Of a stretch of 64,000 nt of DNA, positions 15,127 through 23,434 are shown piece by piece. The stretch is from the NCBI GenBank assembly GCA_000620185.1, contig JHVO01000014.1, forward strand, positions 62,001 through 126,000, read 5' to 3'. This DNA comes from Geodermatophilaceae bacterium URHB0062 (GTDB lineage: Bacteria; Actinomycetota; Actinomycetes; Mycobacteriales; Geodermatophilaceae). Every line of letters begins with the position of its first letter. Within the stretch, counting starts at the first letter, position 1. Under the pieces are notes generated by a model, which was not told the DNA's origin, made no database searches, and saw only the letters and a list, made by a program, of their open reading frames with translations. A program made the translations under genes and the position numbers.

Positions 15127-15879
15127 TCAGGCGCGCGGGCCGCCGGCGACGTAGATGACCTGACCCGAGATGAACCCGGCGCCCTCGCTGACCAGGAACG
15201 AGACGGTGTGCGCGATGTCCTCGGGCTGACCGGCGCGTGCCACCGGGATGGCGGCGGCGCGGGCCGCGACGTAGGGCTCCCATTCCTCGCCGAGCCGCGC
15301 GGCGGTCGCCTTCGTCATGTCGGTGACGATGAAACCCGGGGCGATCGCGTTGGCGGTCACCCCGAACCTGCCGAGCTCGATCGCCAGGGTCTTGGTGAAC
15401 CCCTGCAGCCCCGCCTTGGCCGTCGCGTAGTTGGCCTGGCCGCGGTTGCCCAGCGCCGAGGTGCTCGACAGGTTGACCACCCGCCCCCAACCGGCGTCCA
15501 CCATGTGCTTCTGCACCGCCCGGGTCATGAGGAACGAGCCCCGCAGATGGACGTGCATGACGAGGTCCCAGTCCTCGTCGCTCATCTTGAAGAGCAGGTT
15601 GTCACGGGTGACACCGGCGTTGTTGACCAGCACGGTCGGGGGGCCGAGCTCGGCGGCGATCCGGTCCACCGCGGCCTGCACCTGGCCGGCATCGCCGACG
15701 TCGGCGCCCACCGCGATCGCCCGGCCCCCGGCGGCCTCGACGGTCTCCACCGTGGCTCGGGCGTCGTCCTCGCTCAGGTCCAGCACGGCGACGGCGAGGC
15801 CGTCGGCGGCCAGCCGCTGGGCGGTGGCCGCGCCGATGCCCCGCGCGGCACCGGTGACGATCGCGACGCGAGGGCTCAC
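15127..15879 (-). CDS. 3-oxoacyl-ACP/acetoacetyl-CoA reductase (SDR, FabG/PhaB-like)
   Basis: A 250-residue classical short-chain dehydrogenase: VTGAARGIGAATA (NADP-binding TGxxxGIG), VLVNNAGVTRD, catalytic Ser in NLSSTSALGN, YATAK (Tyr-x3-Lys) and APGFIVTDM. The sequence style (MSDEDWDLVMHVHLRGSFLMTRAVQ) is that of reductases paired with thiolases, acting on 3-oxoacyl-CoA in polyhydroxyalkanoate or fatty acid metabolism. It lies 80 bases downstream of an acetyl-CoA acetyltransferase on the same strand, supporting a PhaA-PhaB-like pair; no PHA synthase is in the window. GTG 15879 follows GAGGGACGGG. Confidence 0.88.
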   Translation of the reverse strand: MSPRVAIVTGAARGIGAATAQRLAADGLAVAVLDLSEDDARATVETVEAAGGRAIAVGADVGDAGQVQAAVDRIAAELGPPTVLVNNAGVTRDNLLFKMSDEDWDLVMHVHLRGSFLMTRAVQKHMVDAGWGRVVNLSSTSALGNRGQANYATAKAGLQGFTKTLAIELGRFGVTANAIAPGFIVTDMTKATAARLGEEWEPYVAARAAAIPVARAGQPEDIAHTVSFLVSEGAGFISGQVIYVAGGPRA

Positions 15880-15890
15880 GAGGCCCGTCC

Positions 15891-15948
15891 CTCGTTCGCT
15901 CCCGCGGAACGCTCCGCTCCTCGCTCGTTCCTCGCTGCGATGCTCACG
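15891..15948. repeat. GA-rich iterated intergenic element
   Basis: Between the thiolase and reductase genes the minus strand shows overlapping GCGAGGA / ACGAGCG / GAGCGGAGCG units with inverted GAACG...CGTTC ends. It includes the reductase ribosome site region. The repetitive make-up suggests a dispersed actinobacterial intergenic repeat; only one copy is visible here. Confidence 0.45.
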
Positions 15949-15959
15949 TTCCTGTCCTC

Positions 15960-17171
15960 TCACACCCGCTCGAACACCGCGGCGAGGCCCTGGCCGCCGC
16001 CGATGCACATGGTCTCCAGGCCGTAGCGGGCGCCGCGGCGGTCCATTTCGCGCAGCAGCGTGGCGAGGATCCGGCCGCCGGTCGCCCCCACCGGGTGCCC
16101 GAGCGAGATGCCCGAGCCGTTGACGTTGGTGCGCTCCCAGTCGGCGTCGGTGAAGCCCCACTCGCGGGCCACCGCGAGCACCTGGCTGGCGAACGCCTCG
16201 TTCAGCTCGATCTGGTCGACGTCGGCGAGCTTGATCCCGGCCAGCGACAGCGCCTTGGCGGTGGCCGGCACCGGACCGATGCCCATCGTCCGCGGCGGCA
16301 CGCCGGCCACCCCGAACGAGACCAGCCGGGCCAGCGGGCGCAGCCCCAGCTCGGCGGCCTTCTCCGGCGAGGTCACCACGCAGACCGCGGCGCCGTCGTT
16401 CTGCCCGCTGGCGTTGCCGGCCGTGACCGTGGCCTCCGGGTCGTCCTTGCCCATGATCGGGCGCAGCTTCGCCAGCGTCTCGACGCTGGAGTCGGGGCGG
16501 ATGTGCTCGTCACGGTCGACGACGGTGTCGCCCCTCCGGGAGGACACGGTCACCGGCACGATCTCGTCGGCGAACCGGCCGGCCTCCGTCGCCGCGGCCG
16601 CACGCTGGTGGCTGCGCACGGCGTACTCGTCCTGCTCCTCGCGGGAGATCTCGTACTCGCGGCGGAGGTTCTCGGCGGTCTCCAGCATCCCGCCCGGCAC
16701 CGGATGGTTCTTCCCGCCGGCGGTCACGCGGCCCCGCGCCAGCCCATCCTGCAGCAGCACCCCGGGGCCGGCCTTGACGCCCCACCGCATGGCGGTCGAG
16801 TAGAAGGGCGCGTTGCTCATCGACTCGGCCCCACCGGCCAGGACGACGTCGGAGGCCCCCGACTGCACCTGCAGCGCGGCGTAGATCACCGCCTGGAGAC
16901 CCGAGCCGCAGCGCCGGTCGATCTGCAGACCGGAGGCGGTCACCGGCAGGCCCGCGTCGAGAGCGGCGACCCGGCCGATCGCGGGAGCGTCCATCGTCGG
17001 GTAGCAGTGACCGAGCAGGACGTCGTCGACGGACTCCGGGGGCAACCCGGTGCGCTCCATGAGCGCGCGGATCACCGTCGAGGCGAGATCCTGAGCGGGG
17101 ACGTCGCGCAGCGATCCGCCGAACCCTCCGACCGGCGTCCGCAGCGGCTCGCAGATGACCGCATCCCGCAC
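15960..17171 (-). CDS. Acetyl-CoA C-acetyltransferase (thiolase)
   Basis: A 403-residue thiolase, normal length for the family. The nucleophile is Cys88 in DRRCGSGLQA, the active-site His is in GHPVGATGGR, and the second Cys in MCIGGGQGLA near the C-terminus. It condenses two acetyl-CoA to acetoacetyl-CoA or cleaves 3-oxoacyl-CoA. AGGAGG lies 6 bases before the GTG start at 17171. The reductase follows on the same strand, so the pair can make 3-hydroxybutyryl-CoA or run the last steps of beta-oxidation. Annotation as degradative or biosynthetic cannot be separated from sequence alone. Confidence 0.92.
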   Translation of the reverse strand: MRDAVICEPLRTPVGGFGGSLRDVPAQDLASTVIRALMERTGLPPESVDDVLLGHCYPTMDAPAIGRVAALDAGLPVTASGLQIDRRCGSGLQAVIYAALQVQSGASDVVLAGGAESMSNAPFYSTAMRWGVKAGPGVLLQDGLARGRVTAGGKNHPVPGGMLETAENLRREYEISREEQDEYAVRSHQRAAAATEAGRFADEIVPVTVSSRRGDTVVDRDEHIRPDSSVETLAKLRPIMGKDDPEATVTAGNASGQNDGAAVCVVTSPEKAAELGLRPLARLVSFGVAGVPPRTMGIGPVPATAKALSLAGIKLADVDQIELNEAFASQVLAVAREWGFTDADWERTNVNGSGISLGHPVGATGGRILATLLREMDRRGARYGLETMCIGGGQGLAAVFERV

Positions 17172-17291
17172 GGCGCTCCTCCTGATCTCGGCGTCAGCGC
17201 CGGCACGGGAGCATGCGCAGCGCGACGTCGAGTCTGCACCGGCCGCGGGCAGGCCGCGCGAGGGGCCCGTCGGGCGGATGCGGCCCTGCGG

Positions 17292-17660
17292 TCAGGCCGC
17301 GCCGGACTGCGCGGAGACCTCGGAAGCACCGAGCAGCGACCAGAGGCCGGTGATCTGCAGCGGTCGGATGACGGCGCGGGAGGAGGCGAGCACCCGCATG
17401 CGCATGCCGCGCTCACCGGCCCGGCGGTGGGCCGCGGCGAGGACGCAGAGACCGGCCGAGTCGAGGAAGGTGACCTGGACCAGGTCGACGACGAACTCCG
17501 GGGCGCCGCTGTCGATCACGGCGTCGATCTGCTCGCGGAGCACCGGGGCGGAGGTGGAGTCGACCTCGCCGGCCGCGGCCACGCGGACGATGGTGTCGGA
17601 CGTGGAGACCGTGACGGTCACCAGTTCGCTGGTGGGGGGATCAACGGATGTAGCGGTCAC
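17292..17660 (-). CDS. STAS-domain anti-sigma factor antagonist
   Basis: A 122-residue single STAS domain: VRVAAAGEVDSTSAPVLREQI, then FVVDLVQVTFLDSAGLCVLAAAHRRA, where the Ser after Asp is the residue phosphorylated by anti-sigma kinases of the RsbW/SpoIIAB type. When dephosphorylated by a PP2C phosphatase it binds the kinase and frees the sigma factor. No kinase gene is adjacent. An RsbP-like phosphatase lies 15 kb away in this window and could be a partner, which is inference. Start GTG 17660. Confidence 0.85.
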   Translation of the reverse strand: MTATSVDPPTSELVTVTVSTSDTIVRVAAAGEVDSTSAPVLREQIDAVIDSGAPEFVVDLVQVTFLDSAGLCVLAAAHRRAGERGMRMRVLASSRAVIRPLQITGLWSLLGASEVSAQSGAA

Positions 17661-17922
17661 AAGTGCCTCTCAACTGAGAAACCGGACCAGTGGAAAGCAG
17701 GGGGCGCGATGGCGCCACGACACGAAACCGGCCACTGGTATACGGCTGGCTGTTGAACCGCTGCGTCTGACCGTAGGGTCCGAAGCCTCTGTCCGCAAGG
17801 CCCGCGCCGCCCCTTCCGCCACATCGGAACCTCCTGCAACCGCCCGTCGGCGTGTCGCGGAGCGCCCGCCGGACAGAGGGTGGGACGCGGGATATCGGGG
17901 CCCGGCGCGGATACTGGCAGCC

Positions 17923-18282
17923 ATGGTGAGCACCGAGGACACCCAGGGAGCCGGCGACGCAGCGGTGCCGGCGGAACGGTCGGGAGGCGGCCGGGTCGGC
18001 GCGCTGCTGGTCTGCGCCGCCGTCGTCGTCGCGGCCGGTGTTCTCGCCCTCGTGTTCGTCGATGTGATCCTCGGCGCGTTCCTGCTGATCATGGGCATCA
18101 CACTGCTGGGCATCGGCGCGACGGCCCGCGACTGGGACCGGCACCCGAGCTACGAGGACCGCGAGCTCGCGCGGGCGCGCAGGCGTAAGGAGAAGTGGGA
18201 GCGCGGCAGCGCAGCCCGGGAGCGCGACCGCGCCCGCTGGGCGGCCCACCAGGCGCGGCAGGCCCGGAAGAGCGGACAGTAA
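17923..18282 (+). CDS. Small two-helix membrane protein with basic tail
   Basis: A 119-residue protein: a 25-residue polar lead, two membrane helices (VGALLVCAAVVVAAGVLALVF and VILGAFLLIMGITLLGIGATA), then a highly charged, Arg-rich helix (ELARARRRKEKWERGSAARERDRARW) that must face the cytosol. Unknown family; such proteins are common in actinobacterial envelopes. The upstream region (17661-17922) is shared with the divergent STAS gene and holds no gene. Confidence 0.6.
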   Translation: MVSTEDTQGAGDAAVPAERSGGGRVGALLVCAAVVVAAGVLALVFVDVILGAFLLIMGITLLGIGATARDWDRHPSYEDRELARARRRKEKWERGSAARERDRARWAAHQARQARKSGQ

Positions 18283-18286
18283 ATCC

Positions 18287-18317
18287 TTCGACAGAGCGGG
18301 CGGGGCGTCCCTAGCGT
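18287..18317 (+). promoter_or_regulatory. Possible promoter TTCGAC / TAGCGT
   Basis: TTCGAC at 18287-18292 and TAGCGT at 18312-18317 with a 19-base spacer, ahead of the 118-residue hypothetical gene. The leader would be about 145 bases. Weak support because the spacing is long. Confidence 0.3.
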
Positions 18318-18469
18318 CTGCGCCATGCGGTCCTGAAAGCGGAGCTGATCCCCGCGGCGCCTCGTCGTGCGCCGCCGTCCGTGCCCGTGAGTGCCCCGGG
18401 CGCACCTCCCCTCGCCGGCGGACCTCCGACGTCCGTCGGCGTCCGCCTGCCGAACTCCAGGAGGTACCC

Positions 18470-18826
18470 GTGTCACGCCCCTCCCCCATGTCCGACGGCG
18501 CCCGCGCCGCCCTGTCCGATGCCGACGCCGCCCGGTTCGACCGCCTCGCCGGCGCCGTCCTCTCCTCCCCCGCCGCACCGCTCGGCGCGGTGCTGCGCGC
18601 GCAGCTGCCCGGCACTGGTGGGGTCCGCTGGCTGCGCCAGGAGGGGCTGCCACCGACAGCGCGCGCCACGGCGCTCACGACCGAGCAGTGGCTCTCGCTG
18701 TACCGCTGCTGGGCCGCCACCGACCGGGCGCCAGGGGCACGCACGACCGGTGGACGGCGCGGGGTCCGGCCCTCGACGCACGGTCATGCGCCGGGCGCTA
18801 TGGCCGTTCCGCGATGGGGCTCGTGA
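18470..18826 (+). CDS. Hypothetical protein, 118 residues
   Basis: A perfect AGGAGG six bases before GTG 18470 argues that this is translated. The first 75 residues are helical and contain ARFDRLAGAVLSSPAAPLGAVLRAQ and TTEQWLSLYRCWAATDR; the last 35 are low-complexity and Pro/Gly/Arg rich. No family recognised. It ends one base before the convergent stop of the sacsin-like gene. Confidence 0.5.
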   Translation: MSRPSPMSDGARAALSDADAARFDRLAGAVLSSPAAPLGAVLRAQLPGTGGVRWLRQEGLPPTARATALTTEQWLSLYRCWAATDRAPGARTTGGRRGVRPSTHGHAPGAMAVPRWGS

Positions 18827-18827
18827 G

Positions 18828-21797
18828 TCAGTCGCAGACGGTGTCCTCCGCCGCCAGCTCCGCGGCGCGGTCGGGGAACGCGAACGCCTCCGCGAGGGCC
18901 TGCCGCCGCGACCAGGCACCCGCCCGCCAGGCGAGTGCCCGGCCCAGCGCGGCGGGCGTGCCGTCCACGTGGTCGACCCCGTCGGCCGGCCACCAGGCCA
19001 CCCGGCGCCCCTCGACGGTGAGCCGCTCCTGCACCGCCACCTCTCCCGCCAGCTCCGGCAGCCCCAGGCGGGCGGCGGCCAGGTCCGCTCCGGGCACCCG
19101 CGCCCACGGCGTGCGGCGCCCGGGCCGGCCGGTCACCGAGCCGCGGACCAGCTCCGAGGCCAGCGGCAGGTCGAGCAGGTCGGCCACCGGCCCGGGCGCG
19201 CCCCCGGCCGGCACCACCGGCAGATCGACCAGTGGCTGTAGGTACGGGGCGTCGAGGACGACGGCGTCGTCGACCACCCGGTCCGGCGCCACCCGCACCC
19301 GCACCGGCGGGTCGACGTCGACGTCGTCGAGTGCCGCGGCGAGCCGCGCGTAGACGGTGCGCAGGACATCGGGCCGCACGCCGCGCGCCGGCTCGCCGAG
19401 CCGGTGCAGCAGGTCGATGGCCCCGTCGAGGTCGGCGAGCACGTCGTCGACGCCGACCGGCGGTCGCAGGCGCTCCAGCACCTCCGGCCCCGCGGCCGCC
19501 GGTTCGTACAGTCCCTGTAACTCCGTGCTCGCCGGGTGCCGGAGCCGGTCGGGCCGGGCGCCGCCGAGCACCGGGTGCGTCCGCAGCCACCAGCGCAGGT
19601 AGCCCGGCGCGGGCACCCCGCCGACGACGACGTCGGCCCACGCCTCCTCGGGCGCCGCGGCGAGCAGCACGAGCGCGCGGGGCCAGTCGGCCACCAGCTC
19701 CAGGTCACGGACCGCGGTCACCGTCGGCCACTCCGGCGGTTCCGTCGGCAGCCGGTCGAGCACGGCGTCGGCCCAGTCGGCGGCGGCGTCGACGTCCAGA
19801 TCGTCGGGATCGTCCGCGCGCATGAGCGCGAACGTGTCGAGGACGCCGACCGCGCGCAGCGTCGCCGGGTCGTACGCCGCCGCGAACCTCCCGTCGAGCG
19901 TGCCCAGCGAGCCATCGGTCAGGACGGCGGCCAGCGGCGAACCGGACAGCACCAGCTCCCCCGCCGGCGCCCATCCGCCCTCGGTATCGGGCAGCGCCAG
20001 CTCGCCCAGCCAGGGCAGCTCCCCGACCGCCGTTCCCGCCGCCTCGACCAGCGCCAGGACCGCCGCCGCCAGCTCCTCCGGCTCCGGGCGGTCGAGCTCG
20101 TCCAGGGCGTCCATCGAACCCTCGACCGCGGCACGTACCGTGGGGTCGCCCAGCACGGCGGTCGCGGTCGCGGGCCGGGCGCCGAGCCGTTCGAGCAGCC
20201 GCCGGGCGGGCGCGGGCCGGACGGCCTCGGGCTCGGCCAGCCGCAGCCCCAGCGGGGCCAGCCGGTCCACCGGCAGCCCGGCGTCGGGCAGCAGCACGCC
20301 GCTCGGCCCGTGCGCGGTGCGCCCGTCGGCCAGGGGCACCGGCAGCGCGGCCAGCTCCTCCCGGTCGGCGCCGTCCAGGGCCGCGTACAGCGTCGCCCAC
20401 CAGAACGGCGGCCGGCGGATCCCCCGGACCGCCTCCACCGCCTCCGCGATGCCGACCCGGCGCACCCCGAGCGACGTCAGGGCCGGGGCGTCGGTGCGCC
20501 GTGACCAGCCGGCGGGGAGCAGACCGGGCAGCACGCCGGCGAGCGCCGCGACCCGCTCCTCGGTCGCGTCGTCCAGCGCGGCGGCGCGCTCAGGGCTCTG
20601 GCGCGCGCCGGCGTCGTCCGCGAGCGGCAGCCACGCCGTCGTCCGCAGCGCGGCCAGGACCGCGGCGCCGATCCGGGCGTCCAGCCCGGCGCCGGCCAGC
20701 TGCGGGCGGGGCACGAGCGCCAGCAGGCCGGGATCGGCCGGCAGGCCGGCGAGCAGCTCGGCGTAGGCACCGGCCGCGGCGTCGACCAGTGCCTCGGTGA
20801 CCGGTCCGGGTGCCACGTGCCGCCGGTCGGGTGCGAGCGGGAACGGCGCGATCAGCCGCACCGGCAGCGACAGCGGCTCGTCGCTGCGCGTCGGGGCGTG
20901 CACCACCTGCCCGGACGGCAACGGTCGGGCGCGACCGTCGTCGTCGAGCGGCACCGCCCAGACCACGGTCCAGGCGCGACGGGAGCGCTCCTCGACCGGC
21001 CGGTCGGCGAGCAGCTCGGCGGCCAGCTCGCCGGAGCGCTGCGCCACCCGCCAGCGGGTCCGGACGCCGTCGTCGGTGATCACGACGCCGTCCGGAGAGG
21101 CCTCGCGGGTGAGCGTGCGGCGCTCGCCGTCCACGACCACCTCGACCGAGGCGAGCCCGGGCAGACCGAGCAGCACGTCGCCCCGCAGGCCGGTCAGCGC
21201 GGCGACGACGGCCGGGCGCGCACCGGCACGCAGCGGGAGCACCACCTCGGTGGCGAAGCCGTCGGAAGGGGCGCCGTCGGCCGGCCACGGCAGCCGCAGC
21301 ACGGGGACGGCGCCGTCGCGGCGGGCCACCTCGTCGGCGAGGCCCGGCACCGTGGCGATGTCGGCGCGCGTGCGGTCCGCGCTGAAGGCGACCCCTCCGC
21401 GGGCGGAGAGCACGGTCGGCTCGTCGCTGACCGCCAGGACGGCGGCGAAGCCGACCCCGAAGCGGCCGACGGTGCCCACGTCGTCCCGCTTGGCCGAGGC
21501 CCGCAGCGTGGCGAGGCCCTGCACCCCGGCGGCGTCGAGCGGCGCGCCGGTGTTCGCCGCCCGCAGCACGTCGGCGGAGAGCTCGAGGCGCAGCCGTCCC
21601 GGCACCCGGGCGCGTGCCGCGGCATCCGCGGCGTTCTGCGCCAGCTCGATCAGCAGCCGGTCGCGGTAGCCGCCGCGGACCAGGTCCTCCTCGGCGTTGG
21701 CGTCCTCGCGGAAACGGGCCGGCGAGGCGGCCCAGGCGGCGAGCACCCGCGCGCGCAGCCCGGCGGTGTCGAAGGGGTCGGGCACACCGGTCAGCAT
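18828..21797 (-). CDS. Large sacsin-like GHKL ATPase
   Basis: A 989-residue protein whose first 240 residues are a GHKL (Hsp90/sacsin-type) ATPase: RLLIELAQNAADAAARA (N box, Asn and Asp), LRAANTGAPLDAAGVQGL (G1), ASAKRDDVGTVGRFGVGFAAVLAV (G2 lid). The remaining 750 residues are Leu/Ala/Pro rich with no recognised domain. Sacsin N-terminal-like ATPases of this length are widespread in actinobacteria with no assigned job; related folds occur in chaperones and in some anti-phage ATPases. GGAGGACC precedes ATG 21797. It stands alone, divergent from the aldehyde dehydrogenase. Confidence 0.75.
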   Translation of the reverse strand: MLTGVPDPFDTAGLRARVLAAWAASPARFREDANAEEDLVRGGYRDRLLIELAQNAADAAARARVPGRLRLELSADVLRAANTGAPLDAAGVQGLATLRASAKRDDVGTVGRFGVGFAAVLAVSDEPTVLSARGGVAFSADRTRADIATVPGLADEVARRDGAVPVLRLPWPADGAPSDGFATEVVLPLRAGARPAVVAALTGLRGDVLLGLPGLASVEVVVDGERRTLTREASPDGVVITDDGVRTRWRVAQRSGELAAELLADRPVEERSRRAWTVVWAVPLDDDGRARPLPSGQVVHAPTRSDEPLSLPVRLIAPFPLAPDRRHVAPGPVTEALVDAAAGAYAELLAGLPADPGLLALVPRPQLAGAGLDARIGAAVLAALRTTAWLPLADDAGARQSPERAAALDDATEERVAALAGVLPGLLPAGWSRRTDAPALTSLGVRRVGIAEAVEAVRGIRRPPFWWATLYAALDGADREELAALPVPLADGRTAHGPSGVLLPDAGLPVDRLAPLGLRLAEPEAVRPAPARRLLERLGARPATATAVLGDPTVRAAVEGSMDALDELDRPEPEELAAAVLALVEAAGTAVGELPWLGELALPDTEGGWAPAGELVLSGSPLAAVLTDGSLGTLDGRFAAAYDPATLRAVGVLDTFALMRADDPDDLDVDAAADWADAVLDRLPTEPPEWPTVTAVRDLELVADWPRALVLLAAAPEEAWADVVVGGVPAPGYLRWWLRTHPVLGGARPDRLRHPASTELQGLYEPAAAGPEVLERLRPPVGVDDVLADLDGAIDLLHRLGEPARGVRPDVLRTVYARLAAALDDVDVDPPVRVRVAPDRVVDDAVVLDAPYLQPLVDLPVVPAGGAPGPVADLLDLPLASELVRGSVTGRPGRRTPWARVPGADLAAARLGLPELAGEVAVQERLTVEGRRVAWWPADGVDHVDGTPAALGRALAWRAGAWSRRQALAEAFAFPDRAAELAAEDTVCD

Positions 21798-21880
21798 GGC
21801 AGCGGGTCCTCCGGTGGCCGACGTGCTCGAGTCCGACCGCGAGGGCCGGCCGGAAGCTACGCGCGGGTAACCTGCGCCAC

Positions 21881-23434
21881 ATGTCGCTCGTCGATCAGAT
21901 GGACACGGTCACCGACGCCTCCGCCGGCAGCGTCGACCGGCACGCCACCACCGAGACCTTCGAGTCGACCAACCCGGCGTCGGGTGCGGTCGTCGGCGTC
22001 TTCCCGGTGCACGACGCGGACGCGGTCCGCGAGACGGTGGCGCGGGGCCGCGTCGCCGCGCGGCAGTGGGCCGACCTCGGCTACGACGGCCGAGGCACGC
22101 GGCTCTCGGCCTTCCGCGGGTACCTCGCCCGCCGGCTCCACGAGCTCGCCGATCTCGTGCACCGCGAGAACGGCAAGCCGCACGCCGACGCGATCCTCGA
22201 GATCACCCTGGCGATCGACCACCTGGCCTGGGCCGGCGGGCACGCCCGCAAAACGCTCGGCCCGCGCAAGGTGAACGCCGGGATGCTCGCGGCCAACCAC
22301 GCCGCCTACCTGGAGTACCAGCCGCTGGGCGTCGTCGGCGTCATCGGGCCGTGGAACTACCCGGTCTTCACGCCGATGGGCTCGATCGCCTACGCGCTGG
22401 CGGCCGGCAACGCCGTCGTCTTCAAGCCCTCGGAGTACACCCCGGCCGTCGGGGCGTGGCTGGCCGCCGCGTGGCGCGCCGCCGTTCCCGACCTGCCCGA
22501 CGCCTTCCAGGTGGTCACCGGCTACGGCGAGACCGGCGCGGCGCTCTGCCGGGCGGGCGTCGGCAAGCTCGCCTTCACCGGGTCCGCCCCGACCGGCAGG
22601 AAGGTCATGGCCACCTGCGCCGAGACCCTGACGCCGGTGCTCATGGAGCTCGGCGGCAAGGACGCGATGATCGTCGACGACGACGCCGACGTGACGGCCG
22701 CCGCCGACGCCGCGGTCTGGGGTGCGATGAGCAACGGCGGCCAGACCTGCATCGGTATCGAGCGGGTGTACGCGACGAGCGCCGTCTACGACCGGTTCGT
22801 CGCCGAGGTCACCGAGCAGCTGCGCACCCTCCGCCCGGGGTCGGACGACGCGGCCTCCTACGGGCCGATGACCATGGCGTCGCAGACCGACGTCGTGAAG
22901 CGGCACCTCGCGGACGCCGCCGGTGCGGGCGCCCGCGTGGTGCGCGGGGACGCCGATCCGAGCTTGTTCCCGAACGAGAACTACGTCCCGCCCACGGTGC
23001 TGCTCGACGTGCCCGAGGACAACGTGGCGGTCCGCGAGGAAACGTTCGGGCCGACGCTCACCATCACGAAGGTCCGCGACGCCGAGGAGGCGCTCGAGCT
23101 GGCCAACAACTCCGCCCACGGACTCGGCGGGTCGGTGTTCTCGAAGTCCAAGGAGCGCGGCATGGACCTCGCCCGCCGGATGCGCAGCGGCATGACGTCG
23201 GTGAACTCGGTGCTCACCTTCGCGTCGGTGCCGGCGCTGCCCTTCGGCGGTGTGGGTGACAGCGGCTTCGGCCGGATCCACGGCGAGGATGGGCTCAAGG
23301 AGTTCACGCGCGCCAAGGCGATCACCCGCCAGCGGATCGCCCTGCCGGTCAACCTCATGAGCTTCGGCCGGCCGGCATCGGCCGCCGACGCGCTCGCCCG
23401 GGTCATGGGCATGCTGCACGGGCGCCACCGGTGA
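21881..23434 (+). CDS. Aldehyde dehydrogenase (NAD(P)+)
   Basis: A 517-residue ALDH. Visible are GPWNYPVFTPMGSIAYALAAGNAVVFKPSE (cofactor site), FTGSAPTGRKV, the general base Glu in LMELGGKDAMIV, nucleophile Cys290 in NGGQTCIGIERV, and EETFGPTLTI. It oxidises an aldehyde to the acid. The GTG of a GMC oxidoreductase overlaps its stop by 4 bases, so alcohol to aldehyde to acid conversion by the pair is likely. Choline to glycine betaine is one option (BetB/BetA), but the C-terminal extension (about 30 residues, ending LHGRHR) and sequence do not prove it. ATG 21881 is the first start after the divergent gene. Confidence 0.9.
   Translation: MSLVDQMDTVTDASAGSVDRHATTETFESTNPASGAVVGVFPVHDADAVRETVARGRVAARQWADLGYDGRGTRLSAFRGYLARRLHELADLVHRENGKPHADAILEITLAIDHLAWAGGHARKTLGPRKVNAGMLAANHAAYLEYQPLGVVGVIGPWNYPVFTPMGSIAYALAAGNAVVFKPSEYTPAVGAWLAAAWRAAVPDLPDAFQVVTGYGETGAALCRAGVGKLAFTGSAPTGRKVMATCAETLTPVLMELGGKDAMIVDDDADVTAAADAAVWGAMSNGGQTCIGIERVYATSAVYDRFVAEVTEQLRTLRPGSDDAASYGPMTMASQTDVVKRHLADAAGAGARVVRGDADPSLFPNENYVPPTVLLDVPEDNVAVREETFGPTLTITKVRDAEEALELANNSAHGLGGSVFSKSKERGMDLARRMRSGMTSVNSVLTFASVPALPFGGVGDSGFGRIHGEDGLKEFTRAKAITRQRIALPVNLMSFGRPASAADALARVMGMLHGRHR

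Noticed and set aside
18828-21797. Listing the sacsin-like ATPase as an anti-phage system
   Set aside because: No nuclease, helicase or other defence partner beside it, and similar proteins seem widespread in actinobacteria.
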